The notes below the pieces were generated by a model. The model did not search any database. It was not told the origin of the DNA and worked only from the letters and a program-made list of their open reading frames with translations. Positions 22,054-33,854 of a stretch of 64,000 bases of DNA are shown here, one piece after another. The stretch comes from Cryptomeria japonica. Its lineage: Eukaryota > Streptophyta > Pinopsida > Cupressales > Cupressaceae. Where the stretch lies: assembly GCF_030272615.1 (NCBI RefSeq), contig NC_081406.1, positions 218,434,997 through 218,498,996 of the forward strand. Reading direction: 5' to 3'. Positions within the stretch are counted from its first letter, which is position 1, and each line of letters opens with the position of its first letter. The translations under genes were made by a program, and so were the position numbers.

Positions 22054-25000
22054 ATGGAGGATTCCAAATTCAAGGTCGAAAAGTTTAACGGCTAGAATTA
22101 TCAGTTATGGAAAATGCAGATGGAGGATTACCTGTATCAAAAGGATTTGTGGCGGCCATTGGAAGGAAAGGCAAAGAAACCAACCACAATATCAGATGAA
22201 GAGTGGGACATTTTAGATAGAAAGGCACTGGGATCCATTCGATTGTGCCTTGCATCGTCTGTAGCATTCAATATAACAGAAGCAAAAACGACTGTAGATT
22301 TGATGGCAACATTGGCTAAGTTGTATGAGAAACCCTCGGCTTCGAATAAGGCATTTCTTATGAAGCGTTTGTTTAATTTGAAAATGAGTGAGGGAGGATC
22401 TGTAGCGGAGCACTTAAATGAATTTAATACAATTACCAGTCAATTGTCTTCGGTAAAAATTACCTTTGCAGAAGAGGTTAGGGCTCTCTTGATTTTATGT
22501 TCTTTGCCAGAAAGCTGGAATAGCTTGGTTATGGCTGTAAGTAACTCTGTCTCTAGTAAAAATACTTTGGTATTTGATGATATTGTTGGTGTTATCCTAA
22601 GCGAGGAAATGCGAAGGAAAAGCATAGGTGAGACTCCAACATCATCAGGTAGTGTTTTGAATGTGGAGAACAGAGGAAGATCAAAGGAAAGAGGAAAAGG
22701 CCCTGGGAATGAGAAGTCACGAGGGAAGTCAAAGAAAGGATGCTCTCAATCTAGAGGAAAGAAAGATTGCTGGTACTACGGAAAGCCTGGTCATCTAAAG
22801 AAAGACTGTTGGTCTCGAAAAAACAAAGAAGGAGACAAAAATGAAAATGACAATAAGGAAGCTAATATTACAAGTAATACTTTACAAGATGCTCTAATCT
22901 TATGTTTGGATAATGTTAATGATTCCTGGGTAATAGATTCTGGGGCTTCATTTCATGCTACACCCCATAGAAAATATTTTCTAGATTATGTTCAAGGTGA
23001 TTTTGGACAGGTATATTTGGGTGATGATGAGCCCTGTCAAATTGTTGGAAAAGGAAAGATAAAGATCAAGTTGCAGAATGGTAATGACTGGTTTCTACAG
23101 GAGGTAAGATATGTTCCTAATTTAAGAAGAAATTTAATTTCTGCAAGGCAACTAGGTAGTGAAGGTTGCATAGTTACCTTCTCAGACAGTATGTGGAAGG
23201 CCACTAAAGGATCATTAGTAGTAGCTAAAGGTGCGAAGGTAGGAACATTATATCTATGTACTAGTAACACTTACTCTACCTTAGCTGCTACAGATAAAGT
23301 TATTGCAGGGACAACAACAATAAATGTTGTAAGAACAGATTTGATAATGTGGCACCATAGGCTTGGGCACATGAGTGAGAAAGGGATGAAAATCCTTCAC
23401 TCCAAAAATCTATTGCCAGGACTAAAGAAGATTGATTTAGAGTTCTGTGAAAACTGTGTTTATGGTAAACAGAAAAGAGTCAGATTTCTCAAGGTTGGGA
23501 AAGAGAAGAAGAGTGAGAAGTTAGAGCTTGTACATTCAGATGTATGGGGACCGGCTCAGGTATCATCTCTTGGTGGCTCTTATTATTATGTTATTTTTAT
23601 TGATGACTCAACCAGAAAAACATGGGTATATTTCCTAAAACAAAAATCAGATGTTTTTGAAACTTTTAAGAAATGGAAAGCTTTGGTTGAGAATGAGATA
23701 GGAAAAAAGTTGAAGTGTCTCAGATCGGATAATGGAGGTGAGTATTGCAACAAAGGATTTGCAGATTACTGTTCCTTAAATGGGATTCGAAAGCAGAAGA
23801 CAGTTCCAGGAACTCCACAGGAAAATGGTGTGTCAGAGAGAATGATTAGGACCATCATGGAACGTGCGAGGAGCATGAGATTGCATGCTGGATTGCCCTT
23901 ACATTTTTGGGCAGATGCTGTTGTAGCGTCCTAAAATTGTGACACTTGCAATTTCAACCGCATTTAGGTCTTCACGATGGTGACGCAACACGGAACCTGG
24001 ATGGAGACCCTGAAACTTGTTCATGACATCAAAAACTGCATTTTTCAGCACCCTGGCCTGATCCCTCCTTGCACCCTGCTATCCCTGGAGGTGGGACCAT
24101 GGCGCCCAACGCCCTGGTCCTTCAGGACTAGGGCGCCCAGCGCCTTGGTCCCCCAAGACCATGGCGCCCAGCGCCCTGGTCCCTGGCCCTATTTTGGGCT
24201 CGGTCTCTTTTGGGCATCGGGTCTTTAAGTTTGCAATTCGGGAAATAATGTTTCCTGGTCAGCCTAAGGTCGGAAAAATCAGTCTATCAACCCTAATTGA
24301 CAAATATATAAACTACATTTCCTCTCCCATTTGAGGAGGTCGAAAAAAGGAAATAAGCAAGAACAAAAGGCGAAAGCGATATTCAAACATTCAAGCATTC
24401 AAGCATTCAAGCATTCCTTTAAGCAATTGAGCATTCTAAGTCTCCATTCAAGGCTAAGTGTTGCATTCAAGACAAAGATTCAACCATTGAAGAGGAGATC
24501 ACATACAACATACAACATACTACATACATTACACCTTCGCATGTAAGAATACAAACATTCTTACAACAAGGTATCAGTACTTGTTTACATTACAAACATT
24601 TACATTTACAACATTCTCATTTCTTGGTTAATTCCAAAACCGGGGTTTGACCTAAAGGCAAACCCCTCATCCCTAACCCCCCAATCGTCTTCTCTTTTCT
24701 GTGTGTAGGTTGCAGGTACACAGCTATAATTGAAGATCTGGAATCCTTGTGCAGAGACGAACAGATCCCCCTTCGTTTTGCGGATTTTTCGGAGGACCGT
24801 GTGCACGCTGGGCGCCATCGTCCTGTCAACTTTCGCTCAAATTTGCAGAACAACACCGTCTCGACATTTTACTGCTAATTCCAGGTCCGCAACTTCATCC
24901 CATATCCCTATCTCTGTTTATAAGCGAATCTTTCCTACTTTACATGCATTCCTAGTTCAATCTTTCTATCTACATTCTTTACAAAAGAGGGTATCCTTGA

Positions 25001-27256
25001 TGTCACAACCCTTGAAACTCATTTAGAATCCAATCTTGCATTGCATGGGATTGGATCTTGTGGGTTTCAACCCCTCTTTTGAATGTAAAGTCTCCCCTAA
25101 GGGAAAACCATCAACCCTAGTGACTCTCCCTTCTCTCTCCTTGGAGATTGGGGAGGGGAGAACAACTAGGGTTCAATTTTTCTGCTTTACAGCTATACAT
25201 ACTGCTGTCTATTTGATAAATAGAGGACCTTCAACCCCTTTGGATGATGGTATTCCAGAGGAGGCATGGACTGGTAAAAAGGTAAATTATTCTTTTCTAA
25301 AAACTTTTGGTTGCGAAGCTTTTGTCCATGTTGATAAAGAAAATAGAACCAAGCTTGATGCTAAATCTCAGAAATGTACCTTCATTGGATATGGGATAGA
25401 TGAATATGGCTATCGGTTATGGGATTTTGAAAATAAGAAAATAATTAGAAGTAGAGATGTTATATTCAATGAGAAGGTTATGTATAAAGAACAGATGCAG
25501 GAAAAGAAGCATGAACATAACAAACAAGAATATGTGGTGTTGGATGAGATTCCTGAAAATGAAATGCCACAGGTACTTGATGCTCAGCAACAACAGATTG
25601 TCCCACAAACTCCTACAAGTGTTAGACATTCTACGAGGACAAGTAGACCCCCTGAAAGATTTTCTCCTTCTTTGTATTCTATTTTATTAACGGATTCTGG
25701 TGAACCAGAAGAATATGAAGAAGCAATGCAGGTAGATGCCAAACAATAGTGGGAGCTAGGCATGAAAGAGGAGATGGACTCCTTGATGAAAAATAAGACT
25801 TGGGACTTAGTCCCTTTACCTGCAGAAAAAAGAGCCTTGCCTAACAAATGGGTTTATCGGCTGAAGGAGGAGGAAGGAGGTCAGAAAAGATATAAGGTCA
25901 AACTTGCGGTAAAAAGGTTTTGCACAGAAAAAGGGTATAGATTATGATGAAATATTTTCTCCAGTTGTAAAAATGACTTCAATTAGAACTGTACTTAGTC
26001 TTGTGGCTGCAGATGATTTACATCTTGAACAATTAGATGTCAAAACAGTTTTTCTCCATGGAGATTTGGAGGAGGAAATTTACATGTTGCAACCACAGGG
26101 ATATGAGGTCAAAGGTAAGGAGAACTTGGTGTGCAGGTTGAAGAAAAGTCTGTATGGCCTAATGCAAGCACCCCGACAATGGTATTTAAATTTTGATAGT
26201 TTCATGGCTGAACATAGTTATCATAGATGTCATTCTGATCATTGTGTATCTTTTAAGAGATTTGATAATGGCAGTTATATTATCCTGTTGCTTTATGTTG
26301 ATGACATGCTTGTTGCTGGGTCTAACATGCAACATATAAATGATCTTAAACAAAAATTAACCAGGTCATTTGCTATGAAGGATTTGGGTGCAGCTAAGCA
26401 AATTCTCGGTATGAGGATTACATGGGACAGGAAAAATAGAACCTTGAATTTGTCCCAAAGTGAGTATATAAAGAAGGTGTTGAAAAGATTTAACATGCAG
26501 GATGCAAAAGCAGTTAGTACACCTTTGGCTAGTCATTTCAAATTGACTAAGGAGATGTGCCCAAAGGCATAGGAAGAGGTTAATAAAATGTCTAACATCC
26601 CGTATTCATCAGCTGTTGGCAGTCTGATGTATGTAATGGTATGCACAAGGCCAGATATTGCACATGCAGTGGGAGTTGTGAGCAGGTTTATGAGTAATCT
26701 AGGTATGGAACATTGGAATGTTGTGAAATGGATTCTTCGGTATTTGAAAGGAACTACTACGAAGGCATTATGTTTCAAAGGATCTAATGCTGCTTTGAGT
26801 GGATTTGTTGACTTTGATCTGGCAGGTGATATTGATTCACAGAGGAGTACTACAGGGTATGTTTTTACTATAGGGGGAACTGCAGTCAGTTGGATTTCTA
26901 GGCTGTAAAAGGTTGTTGCACTTTCAACCACTGAAGCTGAGTATGTTGCTGCTACAGAAGCCAGCAAGGAGATGATTTGGTTGCAATATTTTCTGAAGGA
27001 ATTAGGTCAGACACAAGAGGATAGCCCATTGTATACTGATAGCCAGAGTGCCATTCATCTTGCAAAGAACTCTTCTTTTCATTCAAGGACAAAGCACATT
27101 CAGCTCAGGTACCACTTCATCTGGACTGTTTTGGAGGAAGGTCAGTTACGGCTTGAGAAGATCCACACAAGTGAGAATCCTGCTGATATGTTCACAAAGG
27201 CAGTTCCACAGGAGAAGCTGATTTCTTCATCAATTTCTATTGGTCTTCTTGATTGA
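22054..27256 (+). pseudogene. COP1 Gag-Pol polyprotein (interrupted by stops, a frameshift and a solo LTR)
   Basis: The ATG at 22054 opens a copia Gag; codon 14 is TAG (22093), after which 614 codons are open to 23934. A knuckle at about 22767 has Tyr in place of the second Cys ([14 protein letters not shown]). The protease DSGAS lies near 22936 and the integrase HHCC region at 23350-23470. The catalytic Asp residues (HSDVWG, RSDNGG) and Glu (ENGVSE) follow. The frame then meets the solo LTR (23922-25191). The integrase tail resumes at about 25197, TAG follows at 25747, then reverse transcriptase (25762-26572, frameshift near 25920, catalytic YVDD near 26296), TAG at 26570, RNase H from 26588 and TAA near 26906. 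The last frame ends at 27256 in the typical copia tail. Domain order protease-integrase-RT-RNase H is that of Ty1/copia. It cannot yield a product now. Confidence 0.9.
23922..25191 (+). mobile_element. solo gypsy LTR inserted in the COP1 integrase region
   Basis: Starts TGTAGCGTCC and ends CTTTACA. The flanks GCTGT (23917-23921) and GCTAT (25192-25196) are a 5-bp target-site duplication with one transition. Removing the insert plus one flank restores the copia reading frame, which is strong support for the boundaries. It carries three GC-rich hairpin modules (24094-24190) like those in the GYP1 LTR. Short plus- and minus-strand frames inside it are not genes. Confidence 0.92.
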
Positions 27257-27339
27257 TAATTGTGGAATTTATACCAGTCAAGTCCTAGTGTTTTATCCAG
27301 CGGATGTTGCATGTACAGTGGTGTCATGTAGTATTAGTC

Positions 27340-27392
27340 TCCAAGTGGGAGATTGTTCGGTGTGGAGCCTGATCAGTCTCCAAGTGGGAGAT
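27340..27392 (+). other. duplicated polypurine tract of COP1
   Basis: The segment TCTCCAAGTGGGAGATTGTT occurs twice, about 37 bp apart; the second copy abuts the 3' LTR. AAGTGGGAGATT is the plus-strand priming tract. Only the second copy is in the right place. Confidence 0.65.
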
Positions 27393-27855
27393 TGTTGAAA
27401 TGTGGCGACTGATCAGCAAAGTACTGTACACTTAGCACATATCCTCGCCGGGGTCCGGGGCCGGGCTGGGCCTCAGGCAGGGGTTCGGGGGCAGCAGCCC
27501 CCAAGAAAAGCAGGGGTTCGAGGGTGACAGCCCCCGAGAAATTTCTTTTTGCCATTTTTCGTTGATGAAAACCGACATTGTAATAAAACCCTAAAAAGGC
27601 TGACTTTGTTTGTTGCCCTAAAAACGCATGTTATAAGCGGCTGGGATGCTTAAGGCATTGTAAGGTTGATGTACTATTTTTGCTGGATAATAAGAAAGAT
27701 TGGACGGCTATGTATGGTGGACGTAACCCATTTTGGGTGAACCATGTTAAATCTCTGTGTTATCTGTGTCCTGTTTTATTTCTTTACCTTTCATATTTAA
27801 ATCTGCATATAATTGTTAGTTCATATTTGCTTCGGATCTTCTTGAAACCCTAACA
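27393..27855 (+). repeat. 3' LTR of COP1 with internal 33-bp duplication
   Basis: Same ends as the 5' LTR. It is 33 bp longer because a GC-rich segment starting GCAGGGGTTCG is present twice (about 27477 and 27510), whereas the 5' LTR has one copy. Confidence 0.88.
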
Positions 27856-28091
27856 AAAGAGGGGTTTTTAATTTAATAAATAAGATTTATTCACTTAAAT
27901 GGCTAAAGGGTACTTAATCAAACCTTAGTTTAATTAATAGGTTAGGCTAGAAGAAAAGGATTTTAGTCAAATCTTTAATTTGATTAATAGGCTGATTGGA
28001 AGAATGAGGATATTAATTAAACCTTAGTCTAATATAATAGGCGAATAAATGATGATTATTAGTTGTGCAAGTTTTAGGTGTCTACACATAT

Positions 28092-30651
28092 CATTTTACT
28101 TTTTTGTTTTACTGACAGTATTCCACAGGGACGCATTCTCTCCCCACTCTCCCCCTCCACCCACCCCCCCCACAAAAAAAAAAACCCATATCCCTTATAA
28201 AGGGACATTTATAAGACTTGGAGACTTGGGGAAATATTCCCCCATAGCACCACCACTTCTGCCACCTTTTCCAGCTTTGTTCGGGATGTCGTTGGGTTTC
28301 TTGCTATATGGCACATGCCATTACATACTAATTGCAACCTTTAACATCATGAAAACTAGTTGGCCTTTCATGAGGCACTCACAAAGATGCTATATTGCAG
28401 ATTTTGCCTTGAAGATTTCAATTCATCTTTATTTTTATATGAACACCGCCCTCCACCATAGATCCACCACCATCTCCCCACTGTCCCCTCACCATCCCCA
28501 AATTTAGGCCTTGGTCCCATAATCATCGAAATCTGTCCCTATGTCCTCCTGTCCCCTTCTCAAGAAACTCTATCAAACTATGGTTTTACATGTATTTTTG
28601 TTATAATTATGTTTAATTCAATTATAATTTTGTTTTATCAATTACAAGAGAGTCAAGAATGATGTATTACATTATTGTTCCTTGTAAATTCTCTCATAAT
28701 TATTTAAGAACATACTACAATTTTATTTATAAAAAAGAAGAAGAAAATGCTACACTTAATTTTAAAAACATACTCTATCTTATTACTATTTTTTTGACAT
28801 GTATTTTTGTTATAATTATATTAGAGTAATGTTTAATTTTGTTTTATCAGTTAGAAGAGTCAAGAACCATGCATTGAATTGATGTTCTATGTAAATTATC
28901 TCTCATAATTATTTAAGAACATACTACAATTTTATTAAAAAGAGAAAAACCGAAAGCAAAGGTTACATATAATTTTAAAATACATACACTATCTTTTACT
29001 TATTTGTTTTACATGTTAATTTTTATTATAATTATGTTATATATAGTAATGTTTAATTGACATTATCTTTACATTAATTTGATCTTTATTTTCTATATAC
29101 TATTTAGAATATGTTTTTGTATTTATATTTTAAATAATTATCTTTTTTATTATAAATTGGATTATTTTGAATTTTTTTTTTTTTTTTAAATAAGATTATG
29201 GGTGTAAATCTATTTCTATTATTACATTGTAGGTGGAGATCTATCCCTTGAACTAATTCACATTACAATCTCGTCCTCTTATTTTAAACTCTAAATTTTC
29301 CATTCCTAAGGCTTACCCATTTGAAATTTGATTGTTATATGCACATTAAAACACCTCATTTACTAAACATATGGAATCTTCTATTTAAGAATTTTTATAG
29401 GTTGTTACTCATCAAAATACCATATTACAAAATTATTTGCACACAATATCAACATTATAGGCAGTAGGACCATTTTCCTTATATATGACATTGATTGTTG
29501 TATGATACATTATCAAGAAATTCATAAACATTCCTTTTGAGTACAATAAAATTCCACGGTTTTTTCATTACAACCTTTATTTAAAGCATATCTAATTTTG
29601 AAGATAAATAAATATTAAAGATTGTAACTCTAGATGATATATTCATGCAATTATATAACCCAAATATTAAACTAAGGGGGTGTCTTGTCCAAAGTAGACC
29701 AACATCACAATGTAGATTCATCATAGTGCACACATTGTAGATCCAAATCTATAATCCCAGTTGTGATCATTAAGCACAATGCATATTAGGATATTTACAA
29801 TCATTAACAAGCACAATTCAAACTACATTTACTAACATTTTTTATTATAATATTTGCATTTAACCAATTAGCTCCCCTAGATTAGCTATAGTTTGTGTTT
29901 TATTTCTCTATATTTTGTTGAACTTGAAAATATTTAAAATAAATAAAATAAGCTAATTAAAATAATTCTATTTAAAAGAAATAGAATTAAAATATTAAAA
30001 TAATTATTTTAAAAAGAATACGAGAGCAACTTTATTTATAGAAAATAAGAATTATTAAATAATTTGTAGTTAAATTATCTTACATATTTAGTAGCCATGT
30101 TATTTCCTATTTATTTCACTTTTTTTAGGAAAATATCTTAATAAATAAAAATATTGATAAATGGTATATAATTTTATATAAAGTTGGGTACCTTGTGATA
30201 TGCCACCTATCTAGCCATTACATGTATTTCTATATATACTTATCACTTATCCTCATCCATATGCATGCACGTCCTTGTACATTTTTCTTATTTACTTATT
30301 TGCTATACTTATGCATGCACATATTTCCATACATATGTTACCCATTTTATTTTACTACCTCTCATATTTCAAGGAAATTTTAAGCTCATAAAATGTGATA
30401 TTATGAATCTACTCGCCATAAAAGTGAATGAGATGGACTTAGAATAACACGTGTTGTACTCTTGCTAATGGATTTCATTAAATAACTCCCACTCTTCTAG
30501 TAAACATTGGTCAAGTGATGTAGAATTTACTGGATTGTTCTCTTCACATGCAAAGGGAATATCATACATGACAATGGTACGCTTGTATGCAATCAAGGTC
30601 ATGCCAACTGGTTCATTCACCTCATGAGGAAGGAGTAAAAGGGGGTAAACA
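28092..30651. other. AT-rich intergenic DNA with a C-rich island
   Basis: No gene is supported. The 28120-28560 part is less AT-rich, with C-runs (CCCACCCCCCCC near 28160), but frames there (for example 28049-28507) have no recognisable domain. A dispersed repeat occupies about 28640-28990. The rest is AT-rich and featureless to my reading. Confidence 0.5.
28640..28990. repeat. dispersed AT-rich repeat, two tandem copies
   Basis: Two copies of about 210 bp share the marker CTCATAATTATTTAAGAACA (about 28692 and 28901) and the following AATTTTAAAA stretch. A third copy lies at about 20140-20263 and is continued at 28092 on the other side of the solo LTR. It may be an old non-autonomous transposon; no termini were identified. 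Confidence 0.6.
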
Positions 30652-31042
30652 TGTGTAGAAGTTGATGATACAACCACAGGAGCCAAGAATCATCTACAAG
30701 AAAAACATGTGTCACACAAATTCAATCAAGCAAAGATAATATGCTCCATAACAACCTAATAAGTATGTATTGATTGTACAAAAGAATATGATTACAATTA
30801 ATGAAGGCTTTCTTTATATAAAGAAAGAGATTCCCTTATCCCACAATTAGGAGAACTAAAGAAAAGAAAAGGAGAGCTAAATAAAACTCAACTACAACTA
30901 AACTAATGTATCACTAAGTGAAATTAAGCTATAAAATTATCTCTAGATAAATTAAACACCTAAGTTAAGCTTGCGTGAAAGATTAATTAAAGGACCTAAT
31001 TGATAAATAGTTAGATAAAGTGTCTAGGTAATTACTCTAACA
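30652..31042 (-). repeat. 3' LTR of the 2.7-kb element
   Basis: 391 bp; on the minus strand it starts TGTTAGAGTAA directly after the G20 tract and ends CTACACA at 30652. Confidence 0.85.
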
Positions 31043-31068
31043 CCCCCCCCCCCCCCCCCCCCTCTTTA
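31043..31068 (-). other. polypurine tract with G20
   Basis: On the minus strand AAAGAG followed by twenty G residues lies directly upstream of the 3' LTR, the position of the plus-strand primer. The homopolymer is far longer than usual and may have expanded after insertion. Confidence 0.75.
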
Positions 31069-31819
31069 GATTAACTTAGGAAGTAGCTAACAAGTTAAAT
31101 ATGAATACAAAATGTATGCATGAATGAGTTTTGAAAATAAAGGCTTGACCAAGTACTCGTGTACAAAGCAATGCAACTCTCACAAACAAAGGAAAGGAGA
31201 AAACCACATGAGAAAAAAAAATCATCTCCAAAAGAGAATATAATAAATATGCTAGTGAAACTCAATGTGACACCCCAAGAACTGCTTCTATCACAATAGC
31301 ACAATGAATGTCCCTTCGCACAAGAGAGAGAAAATAAGGATAGGAATACCCCCAATGAAGAAGTAGCTCTTGTGCCAATGATGAAAGTGTTAAAGACAGA
31401 ACATGATATGTTGCCTATACACAACATTTCTCCCCTTAGGAAGAAACAAATCCATTGGACATATGAGAAGATGCTCCCATAAATAGGAAGATGTAGGAAT
31501 CCAAATCCAAATACTATGTGTCACTAGAAATTTTCTCATATGTTGTTATGTCCATGAAATATGATGATGCCCCAAACCAATCAGGTACATGCCCAATAAA
31601 TGTAGAAGGTGACAAATCAGGATGTTGTGAAAACTAATGAAGAACAAGCTCCATGGGTGGTGAAGATGGGCTAACAACATTGATGTGACTATTAGCAAAG
31701 AGGAGATGAATTTCCTCAAAATAATCCTCCAAATCTGTTGTATGAGACTCCACAAACATTGATAACATGTTTGTAAGATATTTATCCCAAGTAGTTGTGT
31801 TTGGAAGAATAATGTCTTT

Positions 31820-32266
31820 CTACATTAAATCGATGGGGGCCATGTGTGTACTAATTCCAAAGTCTGTAGAAACAATAGAAGATGAAGATGATTGAGATGG
31901 GATCTCAATGTGAGGAGTAGGAATATGAAGAGAGGTCTTTGATCCATTGGAACATGCAAGACCTATGATATACTCAATCTCCTCTAAGATATCATTATCC
32001 AAGGACATACAATCTGCATGTACAAGGGAAAGAAGATAATATGTTGTAAGATCCTTTGGGAATAGAGAGTTATGAGGGTCTCTAGTAAACATATTTGAAA
32101 GTCTAGTCCAAAGTGCATGAGGACACTCAAGGTTTGCTATAGCACACATAATTTCATGATCAACACTAGAACAAATCACTCCTACAACATGGTCTATGAT
32201 ATCACCCCAAGTTGATCTACCTCTTGATGTGGTTGGTTCAAGTATGAGTTCATACAAATAAGGCAA
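31820..32266 (-). pseudogene. gag-like remnant in the 2.7-kb LTR element
   Basis: A 148-codon frame with a segment of copia-Gag style: alternating hydrophobics around GDIIDHVVGVI, then LECPHALWTRLSNMF, which fits the Gag helix that reads W-x-x-L-x-x-x-F. No zinc knuckle follows. Assignment to UBN2-type Gag is by pattern only. A domesticated or captured fragment is the alternative. The surrounding interior (31069-32990) shows nothing else. Confidence 0.4.
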
Positions 32267-32990
32267 AATATCTAGTCACCTACGATGTCTCAAGATGCAA
32301 TTTTTCCAAGACTCATAATTTCCCTTTGTCAAGCTAATAACAAAAGCGTGAATAGGAAAACTCATGATACCTCCTCAAATAAAATAATCAGACCCCAAAA
32401 ATATTAGCACATACAAAGCACATAAAATACAACAGTCTCCAACAATCACATCCATTCCAAGTGGAAAGACATCCATGTAATTGACCACATAGTGAAAACA
32501 CAAAAAAATGAATAAAATATACTTGGTTAAAAATCTAAAAAAAATGGTAATAGATTTGATCATAGAGCACTAAACACAATTTTCAATGATGTCTGGTTTT
32601 CAAATAATGAGTCTATATGTACAAGATATGGCCCCAGAAGTGAAAAAATGAAGATCTAATTTTGTAAGCCTAGTATGTAAAATTAGAGAAAAATATAACA
32701 AAATAACCAATACCATTGTATTGGTGTTAGAGATGGATTTCTAATGACATCTCATTTATGTGATTTCGACTCCGTATGACCAATTTATGGCTAAAAAGCT
32801 AACTGCATTTCAATTAGGGCTTGGAAGGCTTGAAAACTTCCAAAAATAAAAAAAAATTCTACAAATGGAAACTTTCTAAAAATAGATGGTAACTTCTATT
32901 TGAGCCTAGTGTACATAGAAAAATAGCTCAAGGTTTGATACCTCAAGAATATGGACAGTAACTTAACGTATATGAAACTCTTCAATACCA

Positions 32991-33378
32991 TGTAAAAGTT
33001 GATGATTCAACCACGAGAGCCAAGAATCATTTGTAAGAGAAACACCGATCACACAAAATAGATCAAGCAAATATAATATGTTGCATAACAACCTGAGAAC
33101 TCTATATCGATTGCATAAAAGAATATGATTACAATGAATGAAGGCTTGCATTATAGAAATCAAGAGATGTCCCAATCCCAAAATTAGGAGAACTAAAGAA
33201 AAGAAAAGAAGAGATAGATAAAGCTCAACTACAACTAAACTAAAGTATCACTAAGTGAAATTTAAGCTAGAAAAACATAACTCAAGATAAAAAAGCACCT
33301 AAGTTTAGCTTAAGTGAAAAAGTAATTCAAGGACCTAATTAATAAATAATTAGATAAAATGTCCTTATTACTCCAACA
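32991..33378 (-). repeat. 5' LTR of the 2.7-kb element
   Basis: 388 bp; matches 30652-31042 across its length with scattered substitutions and small indels, and ends TTTTACA next to the primer site. Confidence 0.85.
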
Positions 33379-33854
33379 AAACATTAATGTTTATTTGAGT
33401 TGGAATGGTTGGGGTGTTTGAGTGTTCTCTTGCAAATTTTTAAAGTGATATCATTATGGTTCTAGTATTGATAATTTTAATGAGCTTTTGTACTTGAGAG
33501 TGAATTCTCTTATTTGGGACTCTTCTCTTATGCAAATTCTATTATTGGATTCTTGGATCTACCTAAGAATCTCTATTTGTTCTTTGACTTGTTCTTGGTC
33601 AAGAATTTATTGTATGGATTGATTCTTTCACATTTCACTTATGATTTCCCTAATCTAATTATCCCCTATAATAGGTGAAAATTAGGGTTTCACCATTTAA
33701 GGTAACAAAACCACTAATTTTCCTTAGAGACCATTACATTGAAAGAGTGATGGACTTAATAATTCTAGGCTTCATCCCTCTAAGGAAAGAGCTCTAAAAT
33801 TCTGATTAAGTTCCACTTAGGTTAGGGTTTTATTCCCTCTTTCTAAGTTGAATT

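Larger units (their letters stand above)
21564..27855 (+). mobile_element. Tork-like Ty1/copia retrotransposon (COP1), itself interrupted
   Basis: Complete structure: 5' LTR 21564-21993, primer-binding site 21996-22007, gag-pol 22054-27256, polypurine tract before 27393, 3' LTR 27393-27855. Target-site duplications AAAGA flank it (21559-21563 and 27856-27860). A 1270-bp solo gypsy LTR is inserted in the integrase region at 23922. Without this insertion the element is about 5.0 kb, a normal copia size. The LTRs differ by roughly 20 substitutions in about 430 bp plus a 33-bp length difference, so it is older than GYP2 and COP2. The polyprotein resembles the tobacco Tnt1 type. Confidence 0.9.
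20269..28086 (-). mobile_element. solo gypsy LTR split by a copia element
   Basis: The left part is 20269-21563 and the right part 27856-28086; together about 1.5 kb. On the minus strand it starts TGTAGACACC at 28086 and ends GTGCACA at 20269. Target-site duplications CATAT lie at 20264-20268 and 28087-28091. Its start is the same as that of the GYP2 LTR (TGTAGACACCTAAAA). It landed in a member of the dispersed repeat seen again at 28640 and 28850, since flanks on both sides join into one repeat unit. Confidence 0.82.
30652..33378 (-). mobile_element. non-autonomous LTR retrotransposon, 2.7 kb
   Basis: Direct repeats at 30652-31042 and 32991-33378 are the LTRs. Target-site duplications AAACA flank the element (30647-30651 and 33379-33383). 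On the minus strand the 5' LTR starts TGTTGGAGTAA; it is followed directly by a diverged primer site, TGGTATTGAAGAG. A polypurine tract AAAGAG plus G20 abuts the 3' LTR. The 1.95-kb interior has only a gag-like remnant and no polymerase. The LTRs differ at many positions, so the insertion is old. Confidence 0.85.

Noticed and set aside
24331..25026. Several short frames between 23977 and 25026 on both strands
   Set aside because: They lie inside a solo LTR and match non-coding parts of related LTRs.
28049..28507. 152-codon frame in the C-rich island
   Set aside because: Hydrophobic and proline-rich without recognisable motif; it crosses C-runs and a solo LTR boundary.
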